Of a stretch of DNA of 64,000 nucleotides, positions 63,603 to 64,000 are shown in pieces; the first letter of the stretch is position 1, and each line of letters begins with the position of its first letter. The position numbers were made by a program, and so were the translations under genes. Below the pieces are notes generated by a model. It was not told where the DNA came from, did no database searches, and saw only the letters and a list, made by a program, of their open reading frames with translations. The stretch is taken from contig RPFO01000876.1 of the NCBI GenBank assembly GCA_009746045.1, positions 1 through 64,000 of the forward strand, written 5' to 3'. This stretch comes from Mesostigma viride (Eukaryota > Streptophyta > Mesostigmatophyceae > Mesostigmatales > Mesostigmataceae).

Positions 63603-64000
63603 TTAATGCAATTGGTGTGTCTTCTTGTACGCTTCCAATAAGCGGGCGCAACCCGCTAACTCAGTAGAAGTGCGCCAGGAGTCCTCAGACTCATGCTGCG
63701 CGAATCGCCATCGCACACGGTACTGTCGCTGGGTCCCCCGACCTCGTTTGACATCCCGGTGTCCCACGATCGCTGCCACCTCATCCTCCTGTTCCCCCGT
63801 GTCCGGATTGAACTCCAACGGGGCCGGGGGATTGACCCGACCCTGAATGGTGTTCTGGTGGTACAACTTGAGCTGGTCACGATGGAAACGGTTGGACGTG
63901 AGGTTCCATGACACTGGGACGTCCACCTGGAACATGACGTCGTCAAACTTGGTGAGAACCTTGTAGGGGCCCAGGAACATGGGACGAAGCTTAGTCTTCA
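63603..64000 (-). CDS. Integrase C-terminus with chromodomain, Ty3/gypsy chromovirus (partial)
   Basis: Open at the window edge. KLRPMFLGPYKVLTKFDDV and FQVDVPVSWNLTSNRFHRDQ LKLYH are the integrase C-terminal GPY/F-type module. After a Pro-rich linker comes VAAIVGHRDVKRGRGTQRQY, VRWRFAQHESEDSWRTSTEL and an AYKKTHQLH end before the stop: a chromodomain (aromatic residues YRVRW and SW present), which guides integration to chromatin. The frame is uninterrupted over 398 nt, so this part looks young. The catalytic core, RT, protease and gag lie to the right. Confidence 0.88.
   Translation of the reverse strand, partial: KTKLRPMFLGPYKVLTKFDDVMFQVDVPVSWNLTSNRFHRDQLKLYHQNTIQGRVNPPAPLEFNPDTGEQEDEVAAIVGHRDVKRGRGTQRQYRVRWRFAQHESEDSWRTSTELAGCARLLEAYKKTHQLH

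Overview
This window is nuclear DNA of a eukaryote, most likely a green alga. The genes carry many short GT-AG introns. Gene content points the same way: a plant-type ureidoglycine aminohydrolase, an organelle-targeted CxxCxGxG zinc-finger (DnaJ-type) protein, a family GH5 beta-mannanase, a plastid-type glutaredoxin, and a selenocysteine glutathione peroxidase of the kind known in green algae. The species cannot be fixed from sequence alone. All gene models were assembled by hand from conserved motifs, splice sites and intron phase.

Six host genes are visible. From left to right they are: a partial ureidoglycine aminohydrolase on the minus strand (2457-5928, running off the left edge beyond a 2-kb GGGA array); a zinc-finger/DnaJ-type protein on the plus strand (8978-10612); a BEM46/ABHD13-like alpha/beta hydrolase on the minus strand with six exons (32015-38749); a GH5 mannan endo-beta-mannosidase on the plus strand with four exons (39515-43676); a Sec-containing glutathione peroxidase on the minus strand with a SECIS hairpin in its 3' UTR (54143-55292); and a CPYC glutaredoxin on the plus strand with four exons (56343-57821). 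The last two genes are head to head.

The rest is mostly transposable elements. At least three non-LTR families (called A, B and C here) are present as 5'-truncated copies of RT ORFs. Many copies have clear 8-12 bp target-site duplications and several are nested up to three deep. Related material includes ORF1-only copies, a repeat with a constant 3' end (D), an ORF1-linked 3' region (F) and a promoter-like repeat (H). A 1.3-kb hAT-type DNA transposon with a BED zinc finger sits inside a LINE copy. A Ty3/gypsy chromovirus (3' LTR, PPT, extra 3' ORF, integrase with chromodomain) runs off the right edge.

The most unusual observation is that several introns begin with a tandem array whose repeat unit is the end of the preceding exon plus its own splice donor. 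There are 7 units of 27 bp in the aminohydrolase gene, about 23 units of 27 bp in the hydrolase gene, and 40-bp units after another hydrolase exon. In other words, 5' splice sites have been amplified in place.
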